A stretch of DNA of 64,000 nt from the NCBI RefSeq assembly GCF_003688495.1, contig NZ_REFH01000007.1, positions 1 through 64,000 on the forward strand. Reading direction: 5' to 3'. This DNA is from Flavobacterium weaverense. Its GTDB lineage: Bacteria > Bacteroidota > Bacteroidia > Flavobacteriales > Flavobacteriaceae. Positions 63,330-64,000 of this stretch are shown one piece after another (within the stretch, counting starts at the first letter, position 1; every line of letters begins with the position of its first letter). The position numbers and the translations under genes are program-made. The notes beneath the pieces were generated by a model. That model saw nothing but the letters and a program-made list of their open reading frames with translations. It ran no database searches and was not told where the DNA came from.

Positions 63330-63809
63330 ATGAATAATGTTACCAGAATTTTATCTATTGTAGTTGGTTGCCTTGTTATCGGTTATTTTTCAGGAATCGT
63401 GACGAGATCTGCTATTACAGATTGGTATCCAACATTGATAAAACCAAGTTTTAATCCACCAAATTGGATTTTTGCACCAGTTTGGAGTGCTCTTTACATT
63501 ATGATGGGAGTTGCTGCAGGTTTAGTGTGGAATAAAATAGAATTTCAAAAAGAAGCAGTCAAAAAAGCGCTAATCTTTTTTGTAATACAATTAGGTTTAA
63601 ATGCACTGTGGTCGTATTTATTTTTTGGACTGCACAATCCTATGCTAGCTGGTTTAGAAATTATTGTTTTGTGGTTGATGATTTATGAAACGTATGTTCA
63701 ATTTAGCAAAATCAATAAAATTGCAGGCTATTTGTTCTTGCCATACATTGCTTGGGTAAGTTTTGCTGCTGTTTTGAATGCTAGTATTTGGTGGCTGAAT
63801 AAAGGATAG
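63330..63809 (+). CDS. tspO: TspO/MBR family protein
   Basis: 159 residues from the ATG at 63330; an upstream start at 63306 would overlap the promoter's -7 element. Five membrane helices are likely. Family motifs: WYPTLIKPSFNPPNWIFAPVW, SALYIMMGVAAGLVW, LNALWSYLFFGLHNPMLAGL and LFLPYIAWVSFAAVLNASIWWLN. TspO proteins bind porphyrins and sterol-like ligands and are often linked to tetrapyrrole or stress responses. Monocistronic. Confidence 0.95.
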   Translation: MNNVTRILSIVVGCLVIGYFSGIVTRSAITDWYPTLIKPSFNPPNWIFAPVWSALYIMMGVAAGLVWNKIEFQKEAVKKALIFFVIQLGLNALWSYLFFGLHNPMLAGLEIIVLWLMIYETYVQFSKINKIAGYLFLPYIAWVSFAAVLNASIWWLNKG

Positions 63810-63859
63810 ATTTTAGCGCGTAATTTACATTGTTTAGCGACTAGAGATTAATGGAAGAT

Positions 63860-64000
63860 TTATAATTTTTTAAATTCTTTATTTTTAGTCATTAAGAAAT
63901 CCATCATTGATAGAACGTTTACTTCTTTTAAAACCGATTTTGATCTAGGATCAGCATCACAAAATTGTAGAAAAAGTTCTATTTCGCTTGGCTTTAATTG
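63860..64000 (-). CDS. 3' end of an unknown gene (partial)
   Basis: The minus strand reads in one frame for 46 codons from the window edge to a TAA stop at 63860-63862 (ending MDFLMTKNKEFKKL). The translated piece (LKPSEIELFLQFCDADPRSK, then VLKEVNVLSMM) looks like a real helical C-terminus rather than noise. It is too short to assign a family. The start is outside the window. Confidence 0.6.
   Translation of the reverse strand, partial: QLKPSEIELFLQFCDADPRSKSVLKEVNVLSMMDFLMTKNKEFKKL

Overview
This window looks like chromosomal DNA of a Flavobacteriaceae bacterium (phylum Bacteroidota), most likely Flavobacterium or a near relative. The evidence is AT-rich DNA; a SusC/SusD pair with its own ECF sigma factor and FecR; C-terminal type IX secretion (T9SS) sorting domains; DUF4402, DUF3494 and DUF4407 proteins; a bacterial mevalonate pathway cluster; and several promoters of the Bacteroidota type (TTG, about 18-23 nt, then TAnnTTTG). 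No integrase, transposase or CRISPR array was found.

Layout. 1-120: the 3' end of a 5S rRNA and its terminator. 263-1369: a glutamate-receptor-like potassium channel. 1645-7164: a compact chaperone-usher fimbria locus with three DUF4402 subunits, a PapD-like chaperone and an usher. Then about 1 kb without an intact gene, an ice-binding-like (DUF3494) surface protein and a T9SS cargo protein. 11800-24236 (minus strand): an ECF sigma/FecR/SusC/SusD locus that continues into a dipeptide epimerase, a serine hydrolase, an N-acyl-D-amino-acid deacylase and an exported glutamate racemase homologue. Read together this is a candidate system for taking up and converting D-amino-acid peptides, for example peptidoglycan stem peptides with L-Ala-D-Glu.

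24401-45344 is mostly housekeeping or poorly known genes: DUF456, two small secreted proteins, a glycosyltransferase/flippase pair, ruvC, hemW, a small GIY-YIG nuclease between two palindromes, a cyclase-GNAT-YjbR operon, a fused kinase-aminotransferase, DUF4407, pckA, DUF423, a saccharopine-dehydrogenase-like protein, a BlaI/BlaR1-type pair whose sensor carries a TonB C-terminus, and an M20 dipeptidase.

45451-53840: a tRNA-Leu gene, then about 8.3 kb with a 2343-residue modular surface protein and a lipoprotein, bounded by a 14-bp copy of the tRNA 3' end. This is the signature of an insertion at a tRNA gene. 53894-64000: two metallopeptidases, an NTF2-like protein, an RsuA-family pseudouridine synthase, an isoprenoid block (UbiA-type prenyltransferase, mevalonate kinase, diphosphomevalonate decarboxylase), TspO, and the 3' end of one more gene.

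Two copies of an approximately 115-bp intergenic repeat (25884-26000 and 59539-59653) and a set of CTGAA/TTCAG palindromes (30045-32010) are the main dispersed repeats. Function calls rest on motif recognition by eye; no database search was run.
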